The position numbers and the translations under genes were made by a program. Shown piece after piece: positions 8,971-18,276 of a DNA stretch of 64,000 bases (positions are counted from its first letter, which is position 1; the number at the start of each line of letters is the position of its first letter). Under the pieces are notes generated by a model, which was given only the letters and a program-made list of their open reading frames with translations, made no database searches and had not been told where the DNA came from. This DNA comes from Cytophagaceae bacterium (GTDB lineage Bacteria; Bacteroidota; Bacteroidia; Cytophagales; Cytophagaceae): contig JALONH010000006.1 of NCBI GenBank assembly GCA_025455005.1, positions 62,001 to 126,000 on the forward strand. The letters run 5' to 3'.

Positions 8971-9499
8971 CGATTTGACTGTTTAATGTCGGTAATAATT
9001 GATCCTTTTCTGAGACAATAGGTTCTTTAATACCCCAAGGAAGCCCTAAGGAAGGGTCAGACCAACGTATGCCGCCTTCAGAGGCTTTATGATATACATT
9101 CGTACATTTGTATTGCACTTCGCAGGGTTCTAATGTTACAAACCCATGGGCAAAGCCTTCAGGTACATATAAGAATTGCATACTTTTATCGTCTAACACA
9201 ACCGCTTCCCATTTCAAATACGTAGGGGATGACTTACGTAAATCAACTACTATATCTCGAATGCTTCCTTTGATACATCGAACCAACTTCCCTTGTGTAT
9301 ACGGTGGGCGTTGAAAATGTAAGCCCCTCAGAACATTTTGGTCTGACTTCGAATGATTGTCTTGGACAAACTCAACCGGCAAACCCGCTTTTGTGAATGT
9401 TTCTTTATTATAGGATTCCAAAAAAAAACCTCTACTATCTCCGAACACGTCGGGGGTAATTAATATTAAATCTTTTAAAGAAAGCGCTCTAAACTCCAT
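8954..9499 (-). CDS. rfbC: dTDP-4-dehydrorhamnose 3,5-epimerase
   Basis: A 181-residue RmlC-type cupin that epimerises dTDP-4-keto-6-deoxyglucose at C3 and C5 in dTDP-rhamnose synthesis. Family signatures are DVFGDSRGFFLESY near residue 18, QDNHSKSDQNVLRGLHFQ with the catalytic His near 65, and YVPEGFAHGF near 117. Length matches the family. The other rml genes (A, B, D) are not in this window, so either they are elsewhere or this acts on a related sugar. It lies between the glycosyltransferase (3 bp gap) and the Wza gene (17 bp overlap). Confidence 0.95.
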   Translation of the reverse strand: MEFRALSLKDLILITPDVFGDSRGFFLESYNKETFTKAGLPVEFVQDNHSKSDQNVLRGLHFQRPPYTQGKLVRCIKGSIRDIVVDLRKSSPTYLKWEAVVLDDKSMQFLYVPEGFAHGFVTLEPCEVQYKCTNVYHKASEGGIRWSDPSLGLPWGIKEPIVSEKDQLLPTLNSQIDALPF

Positions 9500-9502
9500 T
9501 TT

Positions 9503-10633
9503 TCATTGAATTAATCGTTGAATTAAAGCAAAATAGTGTTGGATTACAATACTTTCAGAAAAAGAATCTTGAATATGTTTCCTGCCGGCTGCTCCCATTT
9601 TCTGCAACACGATAGGGTCTTCCTGTAACGCATTTTCCATAGCTCGAAAAAGTGCTGCCGAATCTTTTGCCGTCACCACCCATCCAGATTTTAAATGGGA
9701 AACAATTTCTTCACATCCGGGAACTTGAGTCGTAATGATTGGAATTCCACAAGAGGCCGCCTCTAAAAGTACTTTTGAAGTGCCTTCTCGATAAGAAGGT
9801 AATACTACAATATCCGCCTTAGCATACCATTCCAACATATTAGTAGTGTGTGGGATGAGTTGGATGGGTGCATTCTGACACCATAATGCAGAAGACTTTA
9901 CGGTAAGACCAAATTTTTCATTACTTTCCGGTGCGCCAATAATGTAAAAACAGGCTTGTTGAGGGTATTTTTTATCCAATTCAATAGCTGCATATTTAAA
10001 CTCTTCTATCCCTTTTTCCCAAAGTAATCGAGCGGGTAAAATAAAGCAAAAACGTCCCCCTTTTGGTGGATACTGTTGGAGTTTAAATCGATTCGTATCA
10101 ACACCGGATCCCGGTATCAAAAAAGCTTTCGAGGCTTTAACCAAATTAGAAGAAATAAATAATTTCCTATCGGAATCGTTTTGAAATACGATGATTTGCG
10201 GGAATTGAAATGCTATTTTGTACAGCCATTTAGCAATCCTGGAGACACTATTTTTTTGAAGGAAAACGGTACCCAAACCGGTAACCGAATTTATGCTACG
10301 CGTATTAGCACAGGCGGCAGCTATTGCCCCATAAATATTAGGTTTAATTGTAAAATGCAATGCTAACTGAATATTGTATTTTTTATACAATCGATATAGT
10401 TGTAATACAAGAGCTGCATCTTGTATAGGACTTATTCCTTTGGGTGCTATATTTATAGGAACGAATTGTATAGGCCATTTCCGAATCGATTCGCTATATG
10501 AATCTTCCGGAGCAAATACAAAAACAGTCCAATTTTGTTTGATGAGTTCATGTATTAAAGCCTCTCTGAAATTATATATATTCCATGAGGTATTCGATAC
10601 AAGGGCAACGGTAGTAGAATGATACTCGGACAT
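9503..10633 (-). CDS. Family 4 glycosyltransferase (GT-B)
   Basis: A 376-residue GT-B glycosyltransferase. The N-terminal domain starts VALVSNTSWNIYNFREALI, and the C-terminal domain has LPARLLWEKGIEEF near residue 195 and the sugar-nucleotide motif SYREGTSKVLLEAASCGIP near 280 (the EX7E pair), then EEIV. It resembles PglA/WbpU-like enzymes that add a hexose or HexNAc to a lipid-linked sugar. It is the first gene of the leftward polysaccharide group and probably adds a residue to the repeat unit. The exact sugar is not predictable. Confidence 0.9.
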   Translation of the reverse strand: MSEYHSTTVALVSNTSWNIYNFREALIHELIKQNWTVFVFAPEDSYSESIRKWPIQFVPINIAPKGISPIQDAALVLQLYRLYKKYNIQLALHFTIKPNIYGAIAAACANTRSINSVTGLGTVFLQKNSVSRIAKWLYKIAFQFPQIIVFQNDSDRKLFISSNLVKASKAFLIPGSGVDTNRFKLQQYPPKGGRFCFILPARLLWEKGIEEFKYAAIELDKKYPQQACFYIIGAPESNEKFGLTVKSSALWCQNAPIQLIPHTTNMLEWYAKADIVVLPSYREGTSKVLLEAASCGIPIITTQVPGCEEIVSHLKSGWVVTAKDSAALFRAMENALQEDPIVLQKMGAAGRKHIQDSFSESIVIQHYFALIQRLIQ

Positions 10634-10662
10634 TTTTTCAATATAAGTTTATTCCCTGTGAA

Positions 10663-10693
10663 TTGAAAATTCATTAAAATAGTTTTAGATTTG
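10663..10693 (+). promoter_or_regulatory. Bacteroidota-type promoter for the cytochrome c / hflX operon
   Basis: TTG at 10663-10665 and TAGATTTG at 10686-10693 with a 20-bp spacer match the Bacteroidota housekeeping consensus (TTG, 19-21 bp, TAnnTTTG). Transcription would begin near 10700, 20 bp before the ATG at 10721. This argues against the in-frame TTG at 10691 as start. Confidence 0.7.
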
Positions 10694-10720
10694 ACTATCC
10701 AACACACAATAAAGCACACT

Positions 10721-11350
10721 ATGTACAAAGGAATTTCACATACCCATCTTGCAGTGGTACTTTTATTTTTAGTTTTATATACCGTAAAATTATTCTTATT
10801 AATAACGAATAAAACGGCAGCATTAGAGGCATTAAGAGCTAAAACTAAAGTGGCTGATATGATATTAGGTACGCTAATAGTCGGCACAGGGAGTTATTTA
10901 GCCTTTGTGCACCCTCAACTTCCTATGGCATACATAGTGAAAATTATAGGAGTGATTCTTTCCATTCCTTTGGGTATTATTGCAATGAAAAAATCGAACA
11001 AAGCGTTAGCATTAGTTGTGTTCGTTTTATTCTTATACCTATATGGAGTAGCCGAAACCAAGAGTTTAACTTTTTCAAAAGAAAATAAACTCATAACCAC
11101 CCTCGATGTAGAACGGGGAGATGCTGTCCAAGGCAAAACGTTATATGAAAATCTTTGTGTAAGTTGTCATGGAATAGATGGGAAACTTGGTGCAGGAGGG
11201 GCATATGATTTAAGTGCTTCCGTTTTAAAAAGAGCAGATATAGCTCATGTTATAGCTAATGGCCGGGGATCAATGGTTGGATTTAGTAATCAGTTAAAAG
11301 CTTCCGATATTGCTTCTATAGCTGCGTATGTAGAAACGCTTCGTAAATAA
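10721..11350 (+). CDS. SirB2-like membrane protein fused to a c-type cytochrome domain
   Basis: A 209-residue protein. The first 115 residues form four hydrophobic helices of SirB2-like type (starting MYKGISHTHLAVVLLFLVLY). The C-terminal 80 residues form a monohaem cytochrome c: CVSCHG haem site near residue 146, and methionine ligand candidate in GRGSMVGF near 188. It is likely an inner-membrane electron carrier with a periplasmic haem domain. The ATG at 10721 was chosen because a longer TTG start would lie inside the promoter. The stop is directly followed by the hflX ATG, so the two form an operon. Confidence 0.85.
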   Translation: MYKGISHTHLAVVLLFLVLYTVKLFLLITNKTAALEALRAKTKVADMILGTLIVGTGSYLAFVHPQLPMAYIVKIIGVILSIPLGIIAMKKSNKALALVVFVLFLYLYGVAETKSLTFSKENKLITTLDVERGDAVQGKTLYENLCVSCHGIDGKLGAGGAYDLSASVLKRADIAHVIANGRGSMVGFSNQLKASDIASIAAYVETLRK

Positions 11351-12523
11351 ATGTCAGATACTCGATCGCATAGCACTGATGTTGTCATTGAAAAGGCCAT
11401 ATTAATTGGCCTTTCTCATTTAAAACAACCATTAGAAAAAACAAAAGAATATTTACAAGAATTAGATTTTTTAGCTCGAACTGCCGGTTTGGAGGTGATG
11501 AAAGCGTTTACTCAAAAATTAGATCGACCTGATCCTAAAACGTTTATAGGAAAAGGTAAATTAGAAGAAATAGAGCTTTATTTAAAAGACTCAGGAATCA
11601 AAGTGGCTATTTTTGATGATGACTTAAGTCCTTCACAATTAAAAAACCTAGAAAAAGCTTTACAAATAAAAATCTATGATCGAAGTTTATTAATACTGGA
11701 TATATTTTCATTGCGAGCCAAAACGGTTCAATCCAGAACTCAAGTAGAGTTAGCTCGATTACAATACTTATTACCTCGACTAACCCGGATGTGGACGCAC
11801 TTAGAACGTCAACGGGGCGGAACAGGTACAAGGGGTGGAGCCGGAGAAAAAGAAATTGAAACAGATCGTCGTATCGTGCGAGATCAAATTGCCTTTCTAA
11901 AAGAAAAGCTAAAAAAAATTGACCGACAGAGTGATACCCAAAGAAAATCGAGAGAAGGGATTGTACGGGTTGCATTAGTGGGATATACCAATGTCGGAAA
12001 GTCCACCATCATGCGATTGGTCTCCAAATCTGATGTATTTGCAGAGAATAAATTATTTGCAACGGTCGATTCTACTGTACGTAAAGTTGTTTTGGATGGT
12101 ATTCCCTTTTTATTAACCGATACTGTAGGATTTATTCGTAAGCTTCCCCATTCTTTGATAGAAAGTTTCAAATCCACTTTGGATGAAGTGCGCGAAGCCG
12201 ATCTATTACTTCATGTAATTGATGTATCACATCCTTCTCATGAAGACCATATTCGTGTTGTTGAGGACACTTTGGCCGAAATACAAGCATCCGACAAACA
12301 AGTTATTTGTATTTTCAATAAAATCGATGCACTAGCACAAGATTCAGAAAACGATTCATATTTGACGCTCGATGATATTCAGCAAAACTACCGGATCAAA
12401 AATACCGCTCCCATAGTTTTTCTTTCTGCTACAGAAAAAATGAATTTGGACCAATTGCGTGCGTTACTTTCAGTGGAGGTTGCTAAAATTCATTATCGAA
12501 TATACCCAAATTACACCGTTTAA
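11351..12523 (+). CDS. hflX: HflX ribosome-associated GTPase
   Basis: A 390-residue GTPase that binds the large ribosomal subunit and splits stalled ribosomes in stress. The N-terminal HflX domain is followed by the conserved Gly-rich stretch RQRGGTGTRGGAGEKEIE near residue 155. The G domain follows: G1 GYTNVGKS near 212, G3 DTVGFIRKLP near 257 and G4 NKID near 322. Length and order are normal. It begins immediately after the cytochrome gene stop and is followed by a tRNA gene 8 bp downstream, which could be cotranscribed. Confidence 0.96.
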   Translation: MSDTRSHSTDVVIEKAILIGLSHLKQPLEKTKEYLQELDFLARTAGLEVMKAFTQKLDRPDPKTFIGKGKLEEIELYLKDSGIKVAIFDDDLSPSQLKNLEKALQIKIYDRSLLILDIFSLRAKTVQSRTQVELARLQYLLPRLTRMWTHLERQRGGTGTRGGAGEKEIETDRRIVRDQIAFLKEKLKKIDRQSDTQRKSREGIVRVALVGYTNVGKSTIMRLVSKSDVFAENKLFATVDSTVRKVVLDGIPFLLTDTVGFIRKLPHSLIESFKSTLDEVREADLLLHVIDVSHPSHEDHIRVVEDTLAEIQASDKQVICIFNKIDALAQDSENDSYLTLDDIQQNYRIKNTAPIVFLSATEKMNLDQLRALLSVEVAKIHYRIYPNYTV

Positions 12524-12531
12524 ATTTAATC

Positions 12532-12603
12532 GGCGCCGTAGTTCAATGGATAGAATAGAAGTTTCCTAAACTTTTGATGCAGGTTCGATTCCTGCCGGGG
12601 CCA
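12532..12603 (+). tRNA. tRNA-Arg (anticodon CCT)
   Basis: The cloverleaf folds by eye: D arm GTTC/GAAT, anticodon stem GAAGT/ACTTT with loop TTCCTAA (anticodon CCT, reads AGG), T stem GCAGG/CCTGC with loop TTCGATT, discriminator A. CCA is not encoded. The acceptor stem GGCGCCG/CGGGGCC has a G4-G69 mismatch. It sits 8 bp after hflX. Confidence 0.92.
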
Positions 12604-12668
12604 CAATCTGTTACTAATAACGTAAATTTTGTATATAATATAGTATTTCCTATCTTAGATAAGCATTC

Positions 12669-13292
12669 ATGAAAACACATCTAACATTTTTCATTGCTCT
12701 TATTTTGTTTTTCACTTCCTACTCCGGAATTTGCCAAAATGCCTATTGGGGATTAAAAGGTGGATTGAATATAAATAAGGTTGGAGGTATTGATTTAGAT
12801 AACAGTATGTATGCCGGATTTAACCTAGGCATTTTTGGCACGTTTGTGATCAATGACCGAATTTCTTTTAGTCATGAAATCAGTTATTCAAATAGAGGTT
12901 TTAATAGTGAACTTCTAAATGGCGAAGCGTATTCTTTTCGTTTGAAATACATCGACATTCCTTGGATGCTCAACTATCATTTTAATCCGGCAATATTTGC
13001 TCAAATAGGCGTTCAGCCTTCTGTATATGCGTTCTTCAAGCCGGCTCAATATGACTCTATCCCCTATACAAAATACAATGCCAATCCATTTGATTTTAGT
13101 GGTTTTATAGGAGCAGGAGTAATTCTAAAAAACAATCTGATTTTTGGTGCCCGAATCAATCAATCTATTTCTAAGACATTCAATATATCCGAGGCAGGTG
13201 GCAAACAATTAACCATGCAATTTTACATTGGTTATGCCATCAACCGTAAGATTCGAAGACGGTATAATTTTGGCAGTTCAGGTAGCAGATAA
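12669..13292 (+). CDS. Outer-membrane beta-barrel protein (PorT-like family)
   Basis: A 207-residue secreted protein with a signal peptide ending near SGICQ (residue 23) and then YWGLKGGLNINKVGG, the usual start of the small Bacteroidota outer-membrane beta-barrel domain. Alternating aromatic strands continue to IGYAINRKI near the C-terminus. Function is unknown; relatives are called PorT or porin family. It converges with glmS, ending 7 bp from the glmS stop. Confidence 0.8.
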   Translation: MKTHLTFFIALILFFTSYSGICQNAYWGLKGGLNINKVGGIDLDNSMYAGFNLGIFGTFVINDRISFSHEISYSNRGFNSELLNGEAYSFRLKYIDIPWMLNYHFNPAIFAQIGVQPSVYAFFKPAQYDSIPYTKYNANPFDFSGFIGAGVILKNNLIFGARINQSISKTFNISEAGGKQLTMQFYIGYAINRKIRRRYNFGSSGSR

Positions 13293-13299
13293 GAAATAC

Positions 13300-15135
13300 T
13301 TATTCTACCGTAACACTCTTTGCCAAATTTCTAGGCTGATCTACATTACACCCTCTCAAGACAGCTATGTGATAAGACAATAACTGAAGCGGGATAACCG
13401 AAACGATAGGCATTAGGGATTCATGCGTGGCAGGAACTTCTATCGTATATTCAGCCATTTTCTTTATGTGTTCATCTCCCTCTGTTACGACAGCGATAAC
13501 CCTCCCTTTACGAGCGCGAACCTCTTGAATGTTTGACACTATTTTTTCATACGTGTTATCCTGAGTAGCGATAACACATACCGGCATCTCTTCATCTATA
13601 AGGGCTATGGGACCGTGTTTCATTTCAGCAGCGGGATACCCTTCTGCATGGATATAAGAAATCTCTTTTAACTTTAATGCTCCTTCTAATGCTACCGGGA
13701 AGTTATAGCCTCTGCCTAAATACAAAAAGTTTTTGGCGTCTTTAAACCGTTCTGCTATCTCTAAAATAATAGCATTGTTTTTAAGCGCTTGCTCTACTTT
13801 TGCAGGAATGTTTTCTAACTCAAACAAAAGACTATGGTATACGCTGTCAGTAATGGTACCTTTTTTATTCCCAACGATAATAGCCATCATAGCTAAAACG
13901 GTAACCTGACCGGTAAAGGCTTTGGTACTGGCTACGCCTATTTCCGGGCCTGCGTGCAAATAGGCCCCTTCGTGGGAGGCTCGAGCTATAGAAGAACCAA
14001 CAACATTACAAACACCAAAGATAATAGCCCCTTTGGATTTTGCTAATTCAATAGCGGCAAGTGTATCAGCTGTTTCTCCGGATTGAGAAATTGCGATTAC
14101 AACATCCCCTTCCCTAATAATTGGGTTTCTATATCTAAATTCAGAGGCGTATTCTACTTCAACCGGGATACGAGCAAAATCTTCAAATAAATATTCTGCT
14201 ACTAAACCGGCGTGCCAAGATGTGCCGCATGCTACTATGATGATACGTTCTGCTTGAACTAATTTATTAGCATACTGTCGAATGCCACCTAGTTGTAAGT
14301 GTCCATTTGCGGCTATTACTCTTCCTCTTAAGCAATCGGTAATGGATTTAGGTTGTTCAAAAATTTCCTTCAACATAAAATGAGGGAACCCCCCTTTTTC
14401 AATTTGGTCTAACTCCAAATCTAATTTCTGTATGTAAGGTGTTTGCTTCGTCGCATGAATGTTGGTAATTGATAGTTCCCCTTTTTTTATGGTAGCTATT
14501 TCATGGTCATTTAAGTAAACGACTTCGCTGGTATATTCAATTATTGGGGTAGCATCCGATGCTAAAAAAAACTCTCCTTTCCCTATACCAATAACCAAAG
14601 GGCTTCCTTTTCTAGCGGCAATTAACATGTCTTTATCGTGTTTGCTGATAACGACAATAGCATAAGCACCAACTACCATAGATAAGGCTAATCGTACCGC
14701 TTCCTCTAGTGAGCAATCGTTGTTCGATTGAACATCTTCAATCAAATGAATAAACACTTCCGAATCAGTTTCACTTAAAAATTGATGTCCTCTTGCTTGT
14801 AATTCAGTTTTTAATGATGCGTAGTTTTCTATAATTCCATTATGAATAATAGCCAGTTCTTTATTAGAGCTGTAGTGCGGATGTGCATTTACATCGTTTG
14901 GCTCCCCATGTGTTGCCCATCGGGTATGACCTATACCTATTGTACTATTTACTTGTAAATGCTCTAGTACTTTTTCCAGTTCTGAAACCTTGCCTTTTTT
15001 CTTATAAATATTCAAATCGCCATTTAACAGAGCTACACCGGCACTATCATATCCTCTATATTCTAATCGCTTCAATCCTTTTATAATAATAGGACAAGCG
15101 TTTCGATGGCCTACATAAGCAACGATTCCACACAT
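13300..15135 (-). CDS. glmS: Glutamine--fructose-6-phosphate aminotransferase
   Basis: A 611-residue enzyme making glucosamine-6-phosphate from fructose-6-phosphate and glutamine, the entry step to peptidoglycan and lipid A amino sugars. The class II glutaminase domain starts with the N-terminal nucleophile Cys2 (MCGIVAYVGH), with GHTRWATHGEP near residue 73. Two SIS domains follow (ACGTSWHAG near 302; FLYLGRGYNFPVALEGALKLKEISYIHA near 470, in part), ending LRGCNVDQPRNLAKSVTVE. It lies 3 bp after the DUF4270 gene in the glgA-like / DUF4270 / glmS operon. No glmS ribozyme is visible. Confidence 0.98.
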   Translation of the reverse strand: MCGIVAYVGHRNACPIIIKGLKRLEYRGYDSAGVALLNGDLNIYKKKGKVSELEKVLEHLQVNSTIGIGHTRWATHGEPNDVNAHPHYSSNKELAIIHNGIIENYASLKTELQARGHQFLSETDSEVFIHLIEDVQSNNDCSLEEAVRLALSMVVGAYAIVVISKHDKDMLIAARKGSPLVIGIGKGEFFLASDATPIIEYTSEVVYLNDHEIATIKKGELSITNIHATKQTPYIQKLDLELDQIEKGGFPHFMLKEIFEQPKSITDCLRGRVIAANGHLQLGGIRQYANKLVQAERIIIVACGTSWHAGLVAEYLFEDFARIPVEVEYASEFRYRNPIIREGDVVIAISQSGETADTLAAIELAKSKGAIIFGVCNVVGSSIARASHEGAYLHAGPEIGVASTKAFTGQVTVLAMMAIIVGNKKGTITDSVYHSLLFELENIPAKVEQALKNNAIILEIAERFKDAKNFLYLGRGYNFPVALEGALKLKEISYIHAEGYPAAEMKHGPIALIDEEMPVCVIATQDNTYEKIVSNIQEVRARKGRVIAVVTEGDEHIKKMAEYTIEVPATHESLMPIVSVIPLQLLSYHIAVLRGCNVDQPRNLAKSVTVE

Positions 15136-15138
15136 AAC

Positions 15139-16515
15139 TTAAAACTTTTTTACAACCGTGTAATACACATCTAGCCTAACAGGTTTGGGCCCGAAGGTTG
15201 GGGTATAGGTATAATTTACAAAAAAACTATTTACGGATGGTATCAACGCAATACCATCAGAACTAATTTCATTAAACATTAGTGCTTGAACGTAATCTGT
15301 AATTTCAGCAGTATAACTACCGGATGAATTATCATAAGACATACTGACCGGAAAACCTGTTCCTGTTTGTGGTCTACCACTCACCTGAACTAACGATGGA
15401 ATCGTACTTTTAAATTTAACTTCATTGGAAGGCAATAGTTCGGCTAATACAAAAGTAGGTACCGGAGGATTGTTGGGAAAATCTGTTGTATCTGGATTCA
15501 TACGTAAAACCGCTCTATTGATCACTATCACTGAATCCACGTTTGATTTCCATTGATTCAGGGATGGAAATCTAAGCTTTATGAATGTACCTGTTCCGGA
15601 TTGTGCTAATACATAATTACCGGTCATAGCGGACGAAACCTCATCGCCTTTATTAAGCAGACCTGAAAATAGCGTTGCCGATTTATCCGCTTGAATTTTA
15701 TTAAAGGAAGTTAATCCTGCTGGAAAATAAAACACCTGTGTTTTCGAAACGCCGCTTTGTTTAAACCAAACTTGAAGGTAGGATGATTGAGCAAAGACGG
15801 TATTATCTGAAGAAGAGGAAGAACGGTTCGCAGTAATGACAGAAGCAATGTTTGTTCCTTGTATCATAATACCGTTGAAATTAGATTGAAACTCATCCGA
15901 AGTAGCATCGTCTAAGGCAGAGAGCAAAGTTTGACCAAAGGTATTGCTGAGGGTAAATCGAATAACATCCTTTGATTTAGGTCGAGGTTTAAAGGTAACC
16001 GTTCCGACCGGTGTCGTATTAAACGTTACGAAATCAGTGTTGGCTCTGTATTGGAAATTAGGATCTAAAGCGGTTGTTAGTTCATGAACGGATAACGTAT
16101 TATCTAACATCGTATCTCCTACAACGTAATTATAATCAAAAATTAATTTTACAGAATCCACTATTGCGCCGGTAAAATCTACACGAGAAGCAGCTAAAGC
16201 TCTTGGTATTAATCGAAGATATGCGGCAGCTTGAGTAGTTCCGCCGGCGGAATGGTTCACTTGGCCAAACGTAAAAAAAGTGGGCTGGTTAGTGATAATC
16301 GAATCGTCCAACAACAAGGTCGAACTTATAACGACTGCCGTATCGGTAAACTTTGTATAAATACTTCCATCTCCGGGCAACTGTTGTAAATTAAATTCCT
16401 TTGCTTCTTTCTTACAAGCCTGAATACTTAAAACAGAGAAACAAAAAAGTACCTTTATAACTAGGCTTGAATTAGCCCACCAATTGGTTATAGAAGTTGT
16501 AATATTTTTCCTCAT
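15139..16515 (-). CDS. DUF4270-type lipoprotein
   Basis: A 458-residue exported lipoprotein. The signal peptide is unusually long, with about 25 residues before the hydrophobic core, ending in the lipobox SIQAC. The mature part has features of Bacteroidota DUF4270 proteins: a beta-rich body with INRAVLRMNPDTTDFPNNPP near residue 315 and a C-terminal VRLDVYYTVVKKF. Function is not known. It overlaps the end of the glgA-like gene by 44 bp; no later ATG leaves the signal peptide intact, so the overlap is probably real. glmS follows 3 bp downstream. Confidence 0.78.
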   Translation of the reverse strand: MRKNITTSITNWWANSSLVIKVLFCFSVLSIQACKKEAKEFNLQQLPGDGSIYTKFTDTAVVISSTLLLDDSIITNQPTFFTFGQVNHSAGGTTQAAAYLRLIPRALAASRVDFTGAIVDSVKLIFDYNYVVGDTMLDNTLSVHELTTALDPNFQYRANTDFVTFNTTPVGTVTFKPRPKSKDVIRFTLSNTFGQTLLSALDDATSDEFQSNFNGIMIQGTNIASVITANRSSSSSDNTVFAQSSYLQVWFKQSGVSKTQVFYFPAGLTSFNKIQADKSATLFSGLLNKGDEVSSAMTGNYVLAQSGTGTFIKLRFPSLNQWKSNVDSVIVINRAVLRMNPDTTDFPNNPPVPTFVLAELLPSNEVKFKSTIPSLVQVSGRPQTGTGFPVSMSYDNSSGSYTAEITDYVQALMFNEISSDGIALIPSVNSFFVNYTYTPTFGPKPVRLDVYYTVVKKF

Positions 16516-17290
16516 CTAAATTTTCTGATTGTGTGGGCATCAACTCCAACTTCTTCAGCTTTTCTACATCTGAAAACAATTTACTGATACTATCAGTGTA
16601 GTCTGTTTCCGTGCGAATCACTGCATCTGAATATTCCATCCCAATTTTAACAAAACCTTCGTAATCTGCATTTTTCAAATGAGACAACATATTGTCTTCT
16701 ATGTCTAACATTTTAACTTTATGCAATAAATCCTTACCAAACTTAAATTTAAGCGGATTATTGTATACAGTAAAAACGGATTTAGCACCTTTAAATACAG
16801 GATCTAGTTTATAACGTGTTTTTAAGTACAATGGTATTAAACTCGTCATCCAATCATTACAATGAATGATATCCGGAGACCAACCTAGTTTTTTTACCGT
16901 TTCCATAACGCCTTTACAGAAAAAGACTGTTCGTTCGTCGTTATCGTCGTAAAAATTGTTGGCTTTATCGTGAAAAACGTATTTACGTTGAAAATAATCA
17001 TCATTGTCGATGAAATAGACTTGTAACTTAGCATTTGGAATAGAGGCCACTTTAATAATAAGCGGTTTTTCCTCATCCCCTACGGATATATTAATGCCGG
17101 ACAAACGAACCACCTCATGTAATCTATTTTTACGCTCGTTAATCAATCCAAAGCGGGGAATTAATATACGAACCTCAAAACCACGTTCTTGCATGGCTTG
17201 AGGTAGTTTTCTTAACATTTGACCTACTTCGGAGTATTGTAAAAAAGGATTGATTTCGCTGGCTACGTAAAGGATGCGTAATTTAGACAT
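16472..17290 (-). CDS. Glycogen/starch synthase-like N-terminal GT5 domain protein
   Basis: A 272-residue protein matching only the N-terminal Rossmann half of GT5 glycogen synthases (LRILYVASEINPF; PDIIHCNDWMTSLIPLYLK near residue 145; KSVFTVYNNP near 180). The KxGG ADP-glucose motif expected near residue 18 is replaced by QYSEVGQ, and the whole C-terminal GT-B domain is absent. It is therefore unlikely to be an active glycogen synthase by itself, though annotation pipelines may call it that. It heads the operon with the DUF4270 gene and glmS and is divergent from panC. Confidence 0.82.
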   Translation of the reverse strand: MSKLRILYVASEINPFLQYSEVGQMLRKLPQAMQERGFEVRILIPRFGLINERKNRLHEVVRLSGINISVGDEEKPLIIKVASIPNAKLQVYFIDNDDYFQRKYVFHDKANNFYDDNDERTVFFCKGVMETVKKLGWSPDIIHCNDWMTSLIPLYLKTRYKLDPVFKGAKSVFTVYNNPLKFKFGKDLLHKVKMLDIEDNMLSHLKNADYEGFVKIGMEYSDAVIRTETDYTDSISKLFSDVEKLKKLELMPTQSENLDEEKYYNFYNQLVG

Positions 17291-17334
17291 GTGCCTTGGG
17301 TTTGGAGTTTACAGTTTTTACAACTAAAACGCTA

Positions 17335-17365
17335 CAAAAGTACAAAAAAAATGTTGCATTATCAA
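17335..17365 (-). promoter_or_regulatory. Bacteroidota-type promoter for the glgA-like / DUF4270 / glmS operon
   Basis: On the minus strand, TTG (17365-17363), a 20-bp spacer and TACTTTTG (17342-17335) match the TTG-N20-TAnnTTTG consensus exactly. Transcription would start near 17329, about 40 bp before the ATG at 17290. Confidence 0.7.
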
Positions 17366-17420
17366 TGTTCGGCTGGAACGCCCTTGTTTATTCGAGGAAA
17401 TTCGACAGTTTTGCAGCCAA

Positions 17421-18266
17421 ATGATCGTGCTGCACACCCTTTCAGAATACCGAAATTTAAGGCGAAATTTCAGTTCAGAGGAACAAACCGTAGGGTTTGT
17501 TCCTACAATGGGCGCTTTGCATGAAGGGCATTTAAGTCTAGTTGAACAATCTAAGAGAGAGAATGATCGAACGGTAGTGAGTATTTTTGTAAATCCTTTA
17601 CAATTTAATAATGCAGAGGACTACGAAAAATATCCCTTAACCCTAAAAAAAGACATTCAATTATTGGAATCTGTAGGATGCGACATTTTATTTGCTCCTT
17701 CAAAAGACGCTATGTATCCTCGTCCGGTAGAGTTGCAAATGGAATTTGGGGCTATCACATCCGCGATGGAAGGAGCATCCAGACCCGGTCATTTTTCCGG
17801 AGTAGGGGTAGTAGTCAGTAAATTATTCAATATTATTCAACCTACACGAGCTTATTTCGGTCAGAAAGACATTCAACAACTTTGTGTCATTCGACAATTA
17901 GTTGAAGACTTAAATTTCCCAATTCAAATCGTTTCTTGTCCGATAGCTCGAAATGAGAAGGGACTTGCATTATCATCAAGAAATCAACGGTTAAGTCCTG
18001 AAGGTTTAGAACTTGCTTCCCAATTATACCGTACTCTTATTATAACCGCCGAACAATCGACTCTTACAACGCCACAGCAGGCCATATCAGTCGGCCTTCA
18101 GTATCTTAAGAACTACCCGGATATTCGCTTAGACTATCTGGAAATAGTAGATACCATACAATTAAAATCCTTATCTTCGTTTACTGTACGAGAACCTTTC
18201 GTTATATGCATAGCCGCGTATGTGGAAGGTGTTCGACTTATAGATAATCTAATTATTCAAGCATAA
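17421..18266 (+). CDS. panC: Pantothenate synthetase
   Basis: A 281-residue ATP-dependent ligase joining pantoate and beta-alanine. Signatures are [14 protein letters not shown] near residue 28 (HxGH), FVNPLQF near 57, FGQKDIQQL near 148 and [10 protein letters not shown] near 180. It is followed 10 bp later by panD, which supplies beta-alanine. A TTG-N19-CAGTTTTG element at 17384-17413 could be its promoter, which would give an almost leaderless message; this is tentative. Confidence 0.97.
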   Translation: MIVLHTLSEYRNLRRNFSSEEQTVGFVPTMGALHEGHLSLVEQSKRENDRTVVSIFVNPLQFNNAEDYEKYPLTLKKDIQLLESVGCDILFAPSKDAMYPRPVELQMEFGAITSAMEGASRPGHFSGVGVVVSKLFNIIQPTRAYFGQKDIQQLCVIRQLVEDLNFPIQIVSCPIARNEKGLALSSRNQRLSPEGLELASQLYRTLIITAEQSTLTTPQQAISVGLQYLKNYPDIRLDYLEIVDTIQLKSLSSFTVREPFVICIAAYVEGVRLIDNLIIQA

Positions 18267-18276
18267 ACCTGTAGAC

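Noticed and set aside
10691-10720. TTG start for the cytochrome c gene
   Set aside because: It falls inside the -7 box of a well-formed promoter; the ATG at 10721 begins a normal membrane helix.
13300-15300. glmS ribozyme or riboswitch before glmS
   Set aside because: Only 3 bp separate glmS from the preceding gene, and no ribozyme core is visible.
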